Assembly: GCA_011033025.1 (NCBI GenBank)
Contig: WFMF01000070.1
Location: 434,001-498,000 of the forward strand
Source of the DNA: Beroe forskalii
Taxonomy: Eukaryota > Ctenophora > Nuda > Beroida > Beroidae
Length of the DNA stretch: 64,000 bases
Direction of reading: 5' to 3'
Within the stretch, counting starts at the first letter, position 1. The letters are not shown here. Below: more notes on the stretch, generated by a model. The model was not told where the DNA came from and ran no database searches. It saw only the letters and a program-made list of their open reading frames with translations.

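Overview
This is nuclear DNA of an animal. It has spliced genes, long repeat-rich introns, and no sign of prokaryotic gene organisation. The backbone is one large inositol 1,4,5-trisphosphate receptor (ITPR) gene on the + strand. Twenty-seven of its exons can be placed, from 1764 to the right edge. They cover about the second half of the receptor: second RIH domain, RIH-associated domain, and the pore segments up to about TM4. The N-terminal ligand-binding part lies left of the window and the C-terminus to the right. The receptor is clearly ITPR and not ryanodine receptor, but it is well diverged from vertebrate ITPRs. A divergent Shaker-type channel, a single-exon DD3-3 protein and a divergent ITPR together suggest an early-branching marine animal. 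Sponges are generally reported to lack Kv channels, so a ctenophore is my best guess (inference, moderate to low confidence).

Layout: 1-2.2 kb, ITPR exons 1-2. 2.2-9.5 kb, a 7.3-kb intron with hairpin elements and, at 7477-7674 (+), a small single-exon gene for a secreted, charge-balanced arginine-rich prepropeptide. 9.5-14.4 kb, exons 3-7. 14.4-45.65 kb, a 31-kb intron holding two antisense genes: a Kv channel (15920-17144, 5' exon not found) and a signal-peptide-bearing DD3-3 family protein (19544-21898). The intron also holds a 1.5-kb tandem duplication, several minisatellites and one unidentified ORF (44409-44714, -). 45.65-64 kb, exons 8-27 in quick succession.

The most unusual signal is in the 3' half of ITPR. 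At six exon-intron boundaries the DNA spanning the splice site has itself been tandemly duplicated: five 5' splice sites (2 to 12 copies) and one 3' splice site (about 10 copies). Two other introns end in arrays of a branch-point-like CTAAC motif, one of them with a pyrimidine tract in each unit. In two of the 5' arrays (exons 21 and 26) the exon-proximal copy has lost the canonical GT while later copies keep GT, and using a later copy would bring in a stop or a frameshift. So the gene as assembled either uses non-GT donors, makes truncated receptors, or carries assembly errors in exactly these arrays.

The genes do not form an operon. ITPR releases Ca2+ from the ER and the Kv channel sets membrane excitability; the nested genes are probably independent units hosted in ITPR introns. 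All exon borders come from reading splice motifs, phase and remembered family similarity; nothing was run computationally.
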